A stretch of DNA of 64,000 nucleotides from Streptomyces sp. DSM 15324 (lineage in GTDB: Bacteria > Actinomycetota > Actinomycetes > Streptomycetales > Streptomycetaceae), in NCBI RefSeq assembly GCF_001514285.1, contig NZ_KQ949033.1:248001-312000 (forward strand). Direction: 5' to 3'. The translations under genes and the position numbers were made by a program. Shown here one piece after another: positions 32,817 through 40,142 of this stretch (positions are counted from its first letter, which is position 1; each line of letters starts with the position of its first letter). Under the pieces are notes generated by a model that worked only from the letters and a program-made list of their open reading frames with translations, did no database searches and was not told the DNA's origin.

Positions 32817-33833
32817 TCAGCGCCCGCGTCGGGCCGTGGCCTCGCGGGCGGCCTGATCCCGCTCGGGCTCACCGCCGGCGACGGGCTGCGGGGAGCCCTT
32901 GGCGGGCGCCGACGACTGGGCGATGTACGCGCCGAGCAGCACTATCGCACCCCCGGCGAGCTGCGGCGCCGAGAGGTGCTCACCCAGCAGGACCCAGGCC
33001 AGCACCGTCGCGACGACCGCCTCCAGACACGCCACGACCCCCGCGACCTGTGGGGAGAGCCGGCGTACCGCGAGCACGCCGGTGACGTACGCGACGACCG
33101 TGGCGATCAGCACGATCCAGCCGAGCAGCAGCCAGGCCGGGACCCGGGTGCCGTTCAGGTCGGCGGAGCCCGTGAGCACGGAGAAGTCCAGGTTCCACGG
33201 ACGCGCCACGAGGGTGAGCACCAGGGCGCCGGTCAGCAGACCGTAGGCGATCACGCCGAGCGGGTCGGGGGCGTCGTCGCCCGCGTCGCCGCCCTGGTCG
33301 GCCAGGACGAAGTAGCCGACCTGGCAGCAGGCGGCGGCCAGCGCGAGCAGCAGCCCGAGGGCGTCGAACCGGAGCCCCGACCAGACCTCGACGACACAGG
33401 TGAGCCCGCCGACCGCGAGGACCACCCCGAGCGCGGCGGCGCGGGTCACCGGCCGCCGCTGCACGAACCGCACCCAGCCCAGCACCAGGGCGGGCGCCAG
33501 ATACTCCAGGAGCAGGGACACCGCGACGGGCATCCGGGAGATCGAGGCGAAGTAGAAGGCCTGGACACCGGCCACCGCGAGCAGGCCGAACCCGGCGAGG
33601 AGCGCGGGGCGGCGGCGCAGCAGGGCCCGGTGGCGCACGGCGAGCGGCAGCATGACCAGGGCGGCGCCGGTCACCCTCAGCCAGACCACGTGCAGCGGGT
33701 CGAGACCCGCCTCGATCAGCGGCTTGGCCGCGACCCCCGATCCGCCGAAGGCGATCGCCGACCCGACCGCCAGCCCGAGCCCGATGCCCTTGCCGCGGCT
33801 GCCCTGACTGGTTCCAGAGGTGCGCACCGGCAC
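32817..33833 (-). CDS. EamA-family (RhaT/YdcZ-like) exporter
   Basis: A 338-aa protein with ten hydrophobic helices in two EamA repeats: GLAVGSAIAFGGSGVAAKPLIEAGLDPLHVVWLRV, FYFASISRMPVAVSLLLEYLAPALVLGW, and VAGVVACLEAVVATVLAWVLLGEHLSAPQLAGG, each a family landmark. The C-terminal tail is charged. GTG at 33833 has no clear ribosome binding site; 33827 is an alternative. It lies 25 bases downstream of the Clp-N-domain gene on the same strand. A far larger open frame to 34562 is a read-back through that neighbour. Confidence 0.85.
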   Translation of the reverse strand: MPVRTSGTSQGSRGKGIGLGLAVGSAIAFGGSGVAAKPLIEAGLDPLHVVWLRVTGAALVMLPLAVRHRALLRRRPALLAGFGLLAVAGVQAFYFASISRMPVAVSLLLEYLAPALVLGWVRFVQRRPVTRAAALGVVLAVGGLTCVVEVWSGLRFDALGLLLALAAACCQVGYFVLADQGGDAGDDAPDPLGVIAYGLLTGALVLTLVARPWNLDFSVLTGSADLNGTRVPAWLLLGWIVLIATVVAYVTGVLAVRRLSPQVAGVVACLEAVVATVLAWVLLGEHLSAPQLAGGAIVLLGAYIAQSSAPAKGSPQPVAGGEPERDQAAREATARRGR

Positions 33834-33858
33834 ATGATGACAGGCGATGACAGCACCG

Positions 33859-34440
33859 TCATCCCCGATGGCACCTGTCTCGGGAACCGGACGACATGTC
33901 GTACCGCTCCGGCTCCCCTGCCGCCACGCTCTCCTCGACGCGGGCGCGCAGGTCGAGCACGTCCACCCCGGCGTGGGCGAGGACCTCGACGGCCCGCGCC
34001 TGCGGGTCCGCGACGAGCGCGGTGAGGAGGTCGAGGCCGGGAGCCGGGACCGCGTGCCGGCGGCCGCCACGCGCCCCCGCCTGTTCCAGCGCGGCCGCGG
34101 CGAGCGGCGAGAACCCCTCCACCGCCGGGGCGACCGGCAGCGCCCCGGAGTCCTCGACACCGCTCTGCCAGCGCAGGCCGTAGCCGATGCTGCGCTGGAC
34201 GAGATAGCCGAGCAGCCGGGCGAGCTGGGGCCCGTCGCCGAAGGCGGCGCGGACCCGGGGGTCGTGTTCCAGGAGGGAGTGCAGCAGATGGGCGGTGTCG
34301 ATCTGGCGGTCCCCGTCGCGCACCGCGCGGCGGCGGGCGGCCGCGAGGACCGCCGCGACGTCGTGGTCGGGTCTCGGGGCGTCGTCCGTCCCGTGCGTCG
34401 CCTGGTCATCCGTCGACTGCCGGGGAATACGGGGTTGCAC
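33859..34440 (-). CDS. Clp N-domain (double Clp-repeat) protein
   Basis: A 193-aa protein with two Clp_N-type repeats: AAARRRAVRDGDRQIDTAHLLHSLLEHDPRVRAAFG and FSPLAAAALEQAG ... LDLLTALVADPQARAVEVLAHAGVD. Clp_N repeats in ClpA/B/C bind substrates or adaptors. No ATPase domain follows, so this is a stand-alone adaptor-like protein, common in actinomycetes. GTG at 34440 with GAGGTGGGAAG upstream. Probably in one unit with the EamA gene downstream. Confidence 0.82.
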   Translation of the reverse strand: MQPRIPRQSTDDQATHGTDDAPRPDHDVAAVLAAARRRAVRDGDRQIDTAHLLHSLLEHDPRVRAAFGDGPQLARLLGYLVQRSIGYGLRWQSGVEDSGALPVAPAVEGFSPLAAAALEQAGARGGRRHAVPAPGLDLLTALVADPQARAVEVLAHAGVDVLDLRARVEESVAAGEPERYDMSSGSRDRCHRG

Positions 34441-34676
34441 CTTCCCACCTCATCAGCCCCGACCCGTCCCGTCATCCCCGGAAGGGAGCATCCGCGCGTC
34501 CCACGCTGAGCGGACGCCGAGGGGTGCAATCTCCTCCTTACGGATGAGATCAGGCCCCACATTCGTCAGGGGCGGGCGCCTCCTTGACGGTTCATCAGTA
34601 TTGAATGTTCGCGGCCCTGGAGCTACGTTCCGTGACACCGCAGCGTCCAGTTGCCCGACCTGAGGAGGGTGGTCTC

Positions 34677-35105
34677 ATGGCCGAAGTCAGCGCGGAGGCA
34701 CGCATCCAGGCACCGGCCGAGAAGGTGTGGGCCCAGCTCACCGACTGGCCGGCCTACGGGGAGTGGAACGCGACGCACACCAACTTCCCCGGCGGCGGCC
34801 CCGAGAGCCTCGAGGTGGGCGCGACCTTCCAGGAGAACATGAAGCTGATGGGCTTCCCCGCCGAGGTGGAGTGGACGGTCGCGGAGCTGGAGCCGGCGCG
34901 GGTGCTGGTGATCCGCGGCAAGGGCCCGATGGCGGTGTCCGTGGCCACCCGCTACACCCTCACCCCGGACGGGGACGCCACGACGGTGCGCATCGACGGC
35001 GAGTTCACGGGCGCGGCCGTGTCGCTGATGGCGGGCAAGCTGAAGGACTCGGGAACGGCCGCGCTGAACGAGTCGCTGCGCAAACTGGGCGGGCTGGTGG
35101 CCTGA
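34677..35105 (+). CDS. SRPBCC (START/Bet v 1-like) family protein
   Basis: A 142-aa ligand-pocket protein: AEVSAEARIQAPAEKVWAQLTDWPAYGEWN is the polyketide-cyclase-2/SRPBCC start, and FQENMKLMGFPAEVEWTVAELEPARVLVIRG follows the expected beta pattern. Binds a hydrophobic ligand; function unknown. ATG at 34677 with GAGGAGG eight bases upstream. Flanked by a 236-bp promoter region and a strong terminator, so it is transcribed alone. Confidence 0.88.
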   Translation: MAEVSAEARIQAPAEKVWAQLTDWPAYGEWNATHTNFPGGGPESLEVGATFQENMKLMGFPAEVEWTVAELEPARVLVIRGKGPMAVSVATRYTLTPDGDATTVRIDGEFTGAAVSLMAGKLKDSGTAALNESLRKLGGLVA

Positions 35106-35138
35106 CCCGGCCCGCCGCGGCCGCCGTACGACACGGAA

Positions 35139-35170
35139 GGGCGCCCCGCGGATCACTCCTCGGGGCGCCC
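35139..35170. terminator. Strong bidirectional terminator
   Basis: Perfect 10-bp inverted repeat gggcgccccg (35139-35148) / cggggcgccc (35161-35170), 12-nt loop, between convergent SRPBCC and PadR genes. Confidence 0.75.
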
Positions 35171-35216
35171 TCACCGTCGTACGACCGCCGCGGCGTCGCC
35201 GTCCGCACTACTGCCG

Positions 35217-35861
35217 TCAGTCCTCGTCGGCGAGGATCAGGTACAGCTTCTTGCGGGCCTCGTTGATGACCGTGAGCGCCTTGTCGCGCTGGTCCTTGCT
35301 GCCGGTCTTCCAGACCTGCCCGAAGGCCTCCATCAGACCGAAGCCGGCCTGGCGGATCTCGCCGAGCGCCTCCCAGTCGACGCCACGCGCGGCCTCCTCC
35401 CAGGGGGCGTCCGGCCCCTCCTCGGCCGCGGTACGGCCCTCCTCGGTGAGCGAGAACAGCTTCTTGCCGCCTTCGCTCTCACTGCTGATCAAGCCCTCGT
35501 CCTCCAGGAGCTGGAGGGTCGGGTACACCGAGCCGGGGCTGGGCTTCCACGCCCCGCCGCTGCGCTCGGCGATCTCCTGGATCATCTCGTAACCGTGCAT
35601 GGGACGGTCCTTGAGCAGGGCCAGGATCGAGGCCCGTACGTCACCGCGCCGCGCCCTCCCCCTGGGCCCGCCGCGCCCTCGTCCACCCCAGGGACCGGGA
35701 CCGAAGCCCGGTCCGCCCGGGCCGAAACCGGGACCGCCGGGGCCGAAGCCGGGGCCGCCCGGACCGAAGGGCCCGAAAGCCGCGCGTCGGCCACCCCGTC
35801 CACCGGGGCCGCTCCAGGGGCCGTCCTGACCATGTCCACGCTCGAATCCGTGGGTACGCAT
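35217..35861 (-). CDS. PadR-family regulator with Gly/Pro/Phe-rich head
   Basis: A 214-aa protein. Residues about 15-70 are low-complexity, with three PGGPGFG-type repeats and an Arg/Gly stretch. The PadR winged helix starts at about 73: DVRASILALLKDRPMHGYEMIQEIAERSGGAWKPSPGSVYPTLQLLEDEGLI, which carries all family landmarks. The C-terminal helices mediate dimerisation. The Gly-rich head is common in actinomycete PadR proteins and may add DNA or RNA contacts. A palindrome in its promoter suggests self-control and control of the divergent SDR. Confidence 0.93.
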   Translation of the reverse strand: MRTHGFERGHGQDGPWSGPGGRGGRRAAFGPFGPGGPGFGPGGPGFGPGGPGFGPGPWGGRGRGGPRGRARRGDVRASILALLKDRPMHGYEMIQEIAERSGGAWKPSPGSVYPTLQLLEDEGLISSESEGGKKLFSLTEEGRTAAEEGPDAPWEEAARGVDWEALGEIRQAGFGLMEAFGQVWKTGSKDQRDKALTVINEARKKLYLILADED

Positions 35862-35905
35862 CGCCCATCACTCCATTCCATCGTTGATCTGTCGCGATGC
35901 GTCAA

Positions 35906-35915
35906 CGATATATCG
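35906..35915. promoter_or_regulatory. Probable PadR operator
   Basis: cgatatatcg is a perfect 10-bp palindrome, AT-rich against a GC-rich background, 45-54 bp upstream of PadR and 42-51 bp upstream of the SDR. A second dyad, tcgttga (35881-35887) / tcaacga (35902-35908), overlaps it. Confidence 0.6.
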
Positions 35916-35956
35916 GAACAGTTCGGTTGGCAAGGCTTCACCGATAGGGTGCGGAC

Positions 35957-36748
35957 ATGACTGCGCAGCGCGGCCCGCACGCCTACCTCTCCGACCTGTT
36001 CTCGCTGGACGGCCTGGTCGCCGTGGTGACGGGTGGCAGTTCCGGCATCGGACGCGCCATCGCCGGCGCGCTCGCGGGGGCGGGGGCGCGGGTGGTGGTC
36101 GTGGCCCGACGGGAGCCCGAACTGGTCGCCACGGTCGAGGAGCTGACGGCGGCGGGCGGCCGGGCGGCCTGGGTGAGCGCGGATCTGAGCACCCGCGACG
36201 GGGTCCGCGCGGCGGCGGAGAGCGCGGCCGCCGTGTTCGGCGAGCCCGACATCCTCGTCAACAGCGCGGGCGTCAACCTGCGGCCGCCGATGGGCGAGCT
36301 GGGCGAGGATGTGTGGGACGCCACCATGGCCGTGAACCTGGAGGCGCCCTACCTGCTGGGCCTGCGATTCGGTCCCGGCATGGCCGAGCGGGGCTTCGGG
36401 CGGATCATCCACCTCACCTCCCAGCAGGCGCACCGGGCCTTCGTCCAGAGCGGCGCGTACGGGGTCTCCAAGGGGGCGCTGGAATCACTGGCCCGTTCCC
36501 AGGCGGAGGCGTGGTCGCCGCACGGCGTCACCTGCAACACCCTCGTGCCCGGCTTCGTCATGACCCCGCTCAACACACGGCTGTCGGCCGACCCGGAGCG
36601 CGTGGCCGCACTGGCCGCCCGCACCATGGTCGGCCGCAACGGACTGGCCGAGGACTTCGCCGGGGCCGCGGTGTTCCTGGCCTCCCGCGCCTCCGGCTAC
36701 GTCACGGGGCAGGCGCTCTTCGTCGACGGCGGTTTCTCCGTCCACTGA
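35957..36748 (+). CDS. SDR-family oxidoreductase (gluconate-5-dehydrogenase-like)
   Basis: A 263-aa classical SDR: TGGSSGIGRAI cofactor loop, NSAGVN (family NNAG), HLTSQQAHRAFVQSGAYGVSKGAL with the catalytic Ser/Tyr/Lys, and PGFVMTPLNTRL plus ASGYVTGQALFVDGG at the end. Pattern closest to Gno/gluconate 5-dehydrogenase-like enzymes; the substrate is uncertain. ATG at 35957. Divergent from padR and likely controlled by it. Convergent with the glutamine amidotransferase gene. Confidence 0.9.
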   Translation: MTAQRGPHAYLSDLFSLDGLVAVVTGGSSGIGRAIAGALAGAGARVVVVARREPELVATVEELTAAGGRAAWVSADLSTRDGVRAAAESAAAVFGEPDILVNSAGVNLRPPMGELGEDVWDATMAVNLEAPYLLGLRFGPGMAERGFGRIIHLTSQQAHRAFVQSGAYGVSKGALESLARSQAEAWSPHGVTCNTLVPGFVMTPLNTRLSADPERVAALAARTMVGRNGLAEDFAGAAVFLASRASGYVTGQALFVDGGFSVH

Positions 36749-36789
36749 AGCACCTGCCCCACGACCGCCTTCTCCGGCGAACGGGGCGG

Positions 36790-37629
36790 CTAGGCCGCCT
36801 GCGGGGTGAACGGGTGCATCTGGTCGTTGCCCGGTTCGACGAGCCCGTAACTGCTCTCCGGCACCTCGTTCCAGGCGCCCGGCAGGTCGCCCAGGGGCTC
36901 GGAGACGACGAGCCGGGTCTCGTCGGAGACCTCGCGCAGGAAGGCGAGGTCGGGGTGGAGCTCGCGCAAGGTGTCCACCGCGGTGCTGTAGAACAGCGAG
37001 CGGGACTGCCCCTGGCTGGAGTAGCGGAAGCCCCACACCCGCTCGCCGTCGGCGACGGAGACCGTCATCTGCAGCGGGAACTCCACGTCGTGGTCGTGAC
37101 CGACCCGCTCCACGAACCCCGCCATCCGCTCGACGGCGGCCGGCGGGTCCTTCTCCAGGCCGAAGGTGAGGGCCAGGTAGAACATCATCTCGGAGTCCGT
37201 CGAGCCCTCCATGTCGAGGAACAGCTCCGGGTCGACGGCGAGGGCGAGGTCACGGCGTATCCGGCGGAACTCGTTGATCGCCCCGTTGTGCATCCAGAGC
37301 CAGCGGCCGTGCCGGAAGGGGTGGCAGTTGGTCTGCTGCACCGCCGTACCGGTCGTCGCCCGGATGTGGGCGAAGAACAGCGGGGAGCGGACATGGCTGG
37401 CGATCTCCCGCAGATTGCGGTTGCTCCACGCCGGTCCGACGTCCCGGAACACCGCCGGGACCTGGTCGTCCGACTCGGGCGCGTACCAGCCGACGCCGAA
37501 GCCGTCGCCGTTGGTCGTCTCCACGCCCATCCGGGAGTGCAGACTCTGGTCGATCAGCGAGTGCTGCGGCTTGTACAGGATCGTGTCGAGGAGGATCGGG
37601 GTCCCCGAGTAGGCCAGCCATCGGCACAT
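36790..37629 (-). CDS. Class II glutamine amidotransferase (YafJ/EgtC-like)
   Basis: A 279-aa Ntn-hydrolase. Cys2 (MCRWLAYSG) is the nucleophile after Met removal; TNGDGFGVGWYAP, FFAHIRATTGTAVQQTNCHPFRHGRWLWMHNGAI and GSTDSEMMF are the glutaminase pocket motifs. No synthase domain is fused, as in YafJ and EgtC. EgtC acts in ergothioneine synthesis, but no other egt genes are near, so the role stays open. ATG at 37629. First of a run of minus-strand genes reaching to 43335. Confidence 0.9.
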   Translation of the reverse strand: MCRWLAYSGTPILLDTILYKPQHSLIDQSLHSRMGVETTNGDGFGVGWYAPESDDQVPAVFRDVGPAWSNRNLREIASHVRSPLFFAHIRATTGTAVQQTNCHPFRHGRWLWMHNGAINEFRRIRRDLALAVDPELFLDMEGSTDSEMMFYLALTFGLEKDPPAAVERMAGFVERVGHDHDVEFPLQMTVSVADGERVWGFRYSSQGQSRSLFYSTAVDTLRELHPDLAFLREVSDETRLVVSEPLGDLPGAWNEVPESSYGLVEPGNDQMHPFTPQAA

Positions 37630-37672
37630 GTCGTCAGCCTTCCTGTCATGGCGTCGTCGTTGCGGCGGACGG

Positions 37673-38086
37673 TCACGCGTACCGGTCGGGTCGTACGACG
37701 CACAGTGCCCAGATGACGAACGCGGAGAACGCGATCATCACCACCGACCAGACCGGGTAGTACGGCAGGGAGAGGAAGTTGGCGATGATGATGAGGCTCG
37801 CGATGGCCACACCGCCGACGCGGGCCCACAGGGCCGTCTGGAACAGCCCCAGGCTGATGATCACCGCGACCGCCCCGAGGATCAGATGGACCCAGCCCCA
37901 GCCGGTGACGTCGAAGCGGAAGACGTAGCTGCGCGTCGTGACGAAGATGTCGTCCTCGGCGATCCCCATGATCCCGCGGAAGATGTCCAGCACGCCGGCG
38001 ATCATGAGCGTGACCGCGGCGAACGCCGTCAGACCCTCGGCCCAGTGCCGCCCGGTCTCGTGCGTGCGCGTCGGATTGGTCGTCAT
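37673..38086 (-). CDS. Four-helix membrane protein (DUF7144-like)
   Basis: A 137-aa protein with four transmembrane helices; landmarks are WAEGLTAFAAVTLMIAGVLDIFRGIMGIAEDDIFV, YVFRFDVTGWGWVHLILG and ANFLSLPYYPVWSVVMIAFSAFVIWAL. This set is common in actinomycetes near stress and gas-vesicle-type genes; function unknown. ATG at 38086. Sits in a group of small membrane genes. Cytoplasmic head is about 15 residues with His and Trp. Confidence 0.75.
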   Translation of the reverse strand: MTTNPTRTHETGRHWAEGLTAFAAVTLMIAGVLDIFRGIMGIAEDDIFVTTRSYVFRFDVTGWGWVHLILGAVAVIISLGLFQTALWARVGGVAIASLIIIANFLSLPYYPVWSVVMIAFSAFVIWALCVVRPDRYA

Positions 38087-38126
38087 GCCCTGCCTCGATT
38101 CGGTGTCTTCGGTGTCGTCCGTCGGC

Positions 38127-38570
38127 TCAGTTGCGGCTCGCGGAGCCGTGCCCGCTGAGGACCAGCTGCTTGGCCCGGTCGAACTCCTCGTCCGTGATGT
38201 CCCCGCGGGCCTTGATCTCGGACAGCCTGGCGAGTTCGTCGACGCTGCTGGTGGGGCCGCCGGAGCCCTTGGCGGTCTGCCGGATGTAGTCGTCGAACTG
38301 CTGCTGCTGTTCCCGGGCCTGCGCGATCTCCCGGCGGCCCATGTTCTTCCCGCGGGCCACGACGTAGACGAACACGCCCAGGAAGGGCAGGCAGATGCAG
38401 AACACCAGCCAGCCGGCCTTGGCCCAGCCGCTGAGGTCGTCGTCGCGGAAGATGTCCACGATCACCCGGAACAGCAGCACGAACCACATGATCCACAGGA
38501 AGAAGATCAGCATGGTCCAGAAGGCGCTGAGCAGCGGATAGTCGTAGGCGAGGTACGTGTCCCCGGTCAT
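38127..38570 (-). CDS. PLDc_N plus SHOCT domain membrane protein
   Basis: A 147-aa protein. Two N-terminal helices (about 14-42 and 50-72) with FRVIVDIFRDDDLSGWAKAGWLVFCICLPFLGVFVYVVARG form a PLDc_N-type anchor. After a Gln-rich linker comes a SHOCT motif, LARLSEIKARGDITDEEFDRAKQLVL. SHOCT domains mediate oligomer or regulatory contacts. ATG at 38570. A 23-bp dyad motif lies about 98 bp upstream, overlapping the end of the preceding gene. Confidence 0.82.
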   Translation of the reverse strand: MTGDTYLAYDYPLLSAFWTMLIFFLWIMWFVLLFRVIVDIFRDDDLSGWAKAGWLVFCICLPFLGVFVYVVARGKNMGRREIAQAREQQQQFDDYIRQTAKGSGGPTSSVDELARLSEIKARGDITDEEFDRAKQLVLSGHGSASRN

Positions 38571-38667
38571 CTCGGTCCTCCGTTCCGGGCGTGCGCCCGA
38601 TGGTTCGCGGGCAGGTGCCCGTCGGCCGTTGACTGCGTCTTCAGCGTGCGCACGGCAGGCGCCCCGC

Positions 38668-38690
38668 GCCTCACCCCGAACGGGTGAGAC
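38668..38690 (-). promoter_or_regulatory. 23-bp dyad motif, copy 1
   Basis: On the minus strand it reads GTCTCACC, seven bases, then GGGTGAGG and C. It overlaps the stop codon of the HdeD-like gene and lies 98-120 bp before the PLDc_N/SHOCT gene. Same motif at 39529 and 41856. Confidence 0.55.
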
Positions 38691-39264
38691 CTGCCCGGCG
38701 CAGAGCCGCCCGCCAGGCGAGGGCGAGCGCGACCTCGGCGAGGCCCAGCAGCACCAGCCACAGCCCGAGCAGCCGGGTCAGCGCCCGGGCCGACTCGGTG
38801 GGCAGGGCGAGCACGACGATGCCCGCCACGACGGCGAGCAGGGCCGCGGCCAGGACGACGCCGCGGTGCGGCAGGTCCCGGGCGGCCAGGGCCGTGTAGA
38901 GGCTGAGGACACCCGACACCAGCCAGACGACCCCGACGATCAGGGAGAGCGCGGCGATGGTCTGGAGCGGGTTGCGCAGACACAGCACGCCGGCCAGGAC
39001 GTACAGCACGGACAGCAGGAGTCCGGGCAGCCGTTCGCCGTGGTCGTCCCGGGCGAAGACGGCGACGAACCGGAACAGCCCGGTCACGAGCAGGTACAGC
39101 CCGATCAGCACCGCGAGCACGTGCAGGGTCTCGTCGGGCCAGACCAGCACCAGGATGCCCGGGACGAGCGTGGCGACGGCCGACCCGAGCAGCCAGGTCC
39201 AGGACCGGCCGAGGGCGGAGAGGACGGCGGCGGGGTCCCCGCCGGGTGACGACGGCACGCTCAT
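38671..39264 (-). CDS. HdeD/DUF308-family membrane protein
   Basis: A 197-aa protein with six helices in three pairs, as in HdeD/DUF308: LGSAVATLVPGILVLVWPDETLHVLAVLIGLYLLVTGLFR, VLYVLAGVLCLRNPLQTIAALSLIVGVVWLVSGV, and LLAVVAGIVVLALPTESARALTRLLGLWLVLLGLAEV. Each pair repeats the G-x-x-x-x-x-x-P pattern. HdeD is linked to acid stress in E. coli; here function is unproven. ATG at 39264 follows GGAGGAG. Ends in a 23-bp motif copy. Confidence 0.85.
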   Translation of the reverse strand: MSVPSSPGGDPAAVLSALGRSWTWLLGSAVATLVPGILVLVWPDETLHVLAVLIGLYLLVTGLFRFVAVFARDDHGERLPGLLLSVLYVLAGVLCLRNPLQTIAALSLIVGVVWLVSGVLSLYTALAARDLPHRGVVLAAALLAVVAGIVVLALPTESARALTRLLGLWLVLLGLAEVALALAWRAALRRAGLTRSG

Positions 39265-39280
39265 GGCTCCTCCAGCGGGG

Positions 39281-39478
39281 TCAGTCCGGCATCTGCCGCA
39301 TCTCCAGGACACGCAGTCCGAGGGACTGGCAGCGGGCCAGCAGGCCGTACAGATGCGCCTCGTCGACGACGTGCCCGAACAGGACGGTCTGGCCGGACAT
39401 CACGACGTGGTCCAGCTCGGGAAAGACCTTGATCAACGTCTCCGACATCTGTCCGTCGACACGGATCTCGTAGCGCAT
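39281..39478 (-). CDS. 65-aa hypothetical protein
   Basis: A short protein, MRYEIRVDGQMSETLIKVFP then ELDHVVMSGQTVLFGHVVDE and a helical end with LYGLLARCQSLGLRVLEMRQM. The beta-alpha-beta pattern suggests a small ferredoxin-like or ACT-like fold. I recall similar proteins beside membrane and stress genes in actinomycetes, with no known role. ATG at 39478 after AGGAAGG. A 23-bp motif copy is 51-73 bp upstream. Confidence 0.7.
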   Translation of the reverse strand: MRYEIRVDGQMSETLIKVFPELDHVVMSGQTVLFGHVVDEAHLYGLLARCQSLGLRVLEMRQMPD

Positions 39479-39528
39479 GAGCCTTCCTAGTGGTCTCCCT
39501 GCGATGGTCCGTCGCGGCGGGCCGCGGA

Positions 39529-39551
39529 GCCTCACCCACCAGAGGTGAGAC
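39529..39551 (-). promoter_or_regulatory. 23-bp dyad motif, copy 2
   Basis: Minus strand: GTCTCACC, seven bases, GGGTGAGG, C, although inside the spacer it differs from copy 1. Intergenic, upstream of the 65-aa gene. Confidence 0.55.
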
Positions 39552-39604
39552 GCCACCCGGGCCACTCGGCTGATCTGCGGCGATGCCTTCCGAACACCTC
39601 CCGG

Positions 39605-40123
39605 TCAATGGGTGATGAGCAACTTGAACAGGATGATCGGCAGGCCCAGCACCAGGTTCACCGCGGCCGTGACGGCCACCAGCGGCCAGGCGGCCCCGGC
39701 CCGTCGTGCCGCCGCCACCGACCAGCCGACCTGGCCCGCCGCCGCGACCGTCAGCGCGAGCCACAGCGTGCCCGTGAGATCGAGGCCGAGGAGGGGGCTG
39801 ACGGCCACGGCGACCGCGGGCGGGACGGCGGCCTCGACGATGGGCCACTCCTCCCGGCACACGTGCAGCAGGACCGCGCGGCCCGGCCGCCGCCGGACCA
39901 GCCGCTCCCCGAACATCTGGGCGTGCACATGGGCCAGCCAGAACGCCACGCCCGTCAGCACCAGCAGCCCCACCAGCTGCAGTCGGGGGAAGTCGCCCAG
40001 CGCTCCGGCGCCGACCACGACGGACGCGGCGAGCATCGAGCCGTAGACGCCCCCCGTGTAGTCGGCGCGGGAGCGCCGCCCGAGGGTGGGCTCCCCGGCG
40101 CGGAGGTGATCGGTGTCGGACAT
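39605..40123 (-). CDS. Hypothetical multi-helix membrane protein
   Basis: A 172-aa protein with about four to five helices: a charged 22-residue head, GGVYGSMLAASVVVGAGAL, LVGLLVLTGVAFWLAHVHAQMFGERLVRRR, then pairs ending in AVTAAVNLVLGLPIILFKLLITH. The WLAHVHAQM helix with its two His could bind metal or heme, but this is only suggestive. No family recognised with certainty. ATG at 40123. Follows the MFS gene with a 19-bp gap, so the two are probably co-transcribed. Confidence 0.7.
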   Translation of the reverse strand: MSDTDHLRAGEPTLGRRSRADYTGGVYGSMLAASVVVGAGALGDFPRLQLVGLLVLTGVAFWLAHVHAQMFGERLVRRRPGRAVLLHVCREEWPIVEAAVPPAVAVAVSPLLGLDLTGTLWLALTVAAAGQVGWSVAAARRAGAAWPLVAVTAAVNLVLGLPIILFKLLITH

Positions 40124-40142
40124 GGCCCGGCTCCTTCGCGGG

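Noticed and set aside
38668..38690. The 23-bp dyad as a simple terminator of the HdeD-like gene
   Set aside because: Not excluded for this copy, but the other two copies are not placed directly after stop codons and the outer bases are conserved too, which a terminator would not need.
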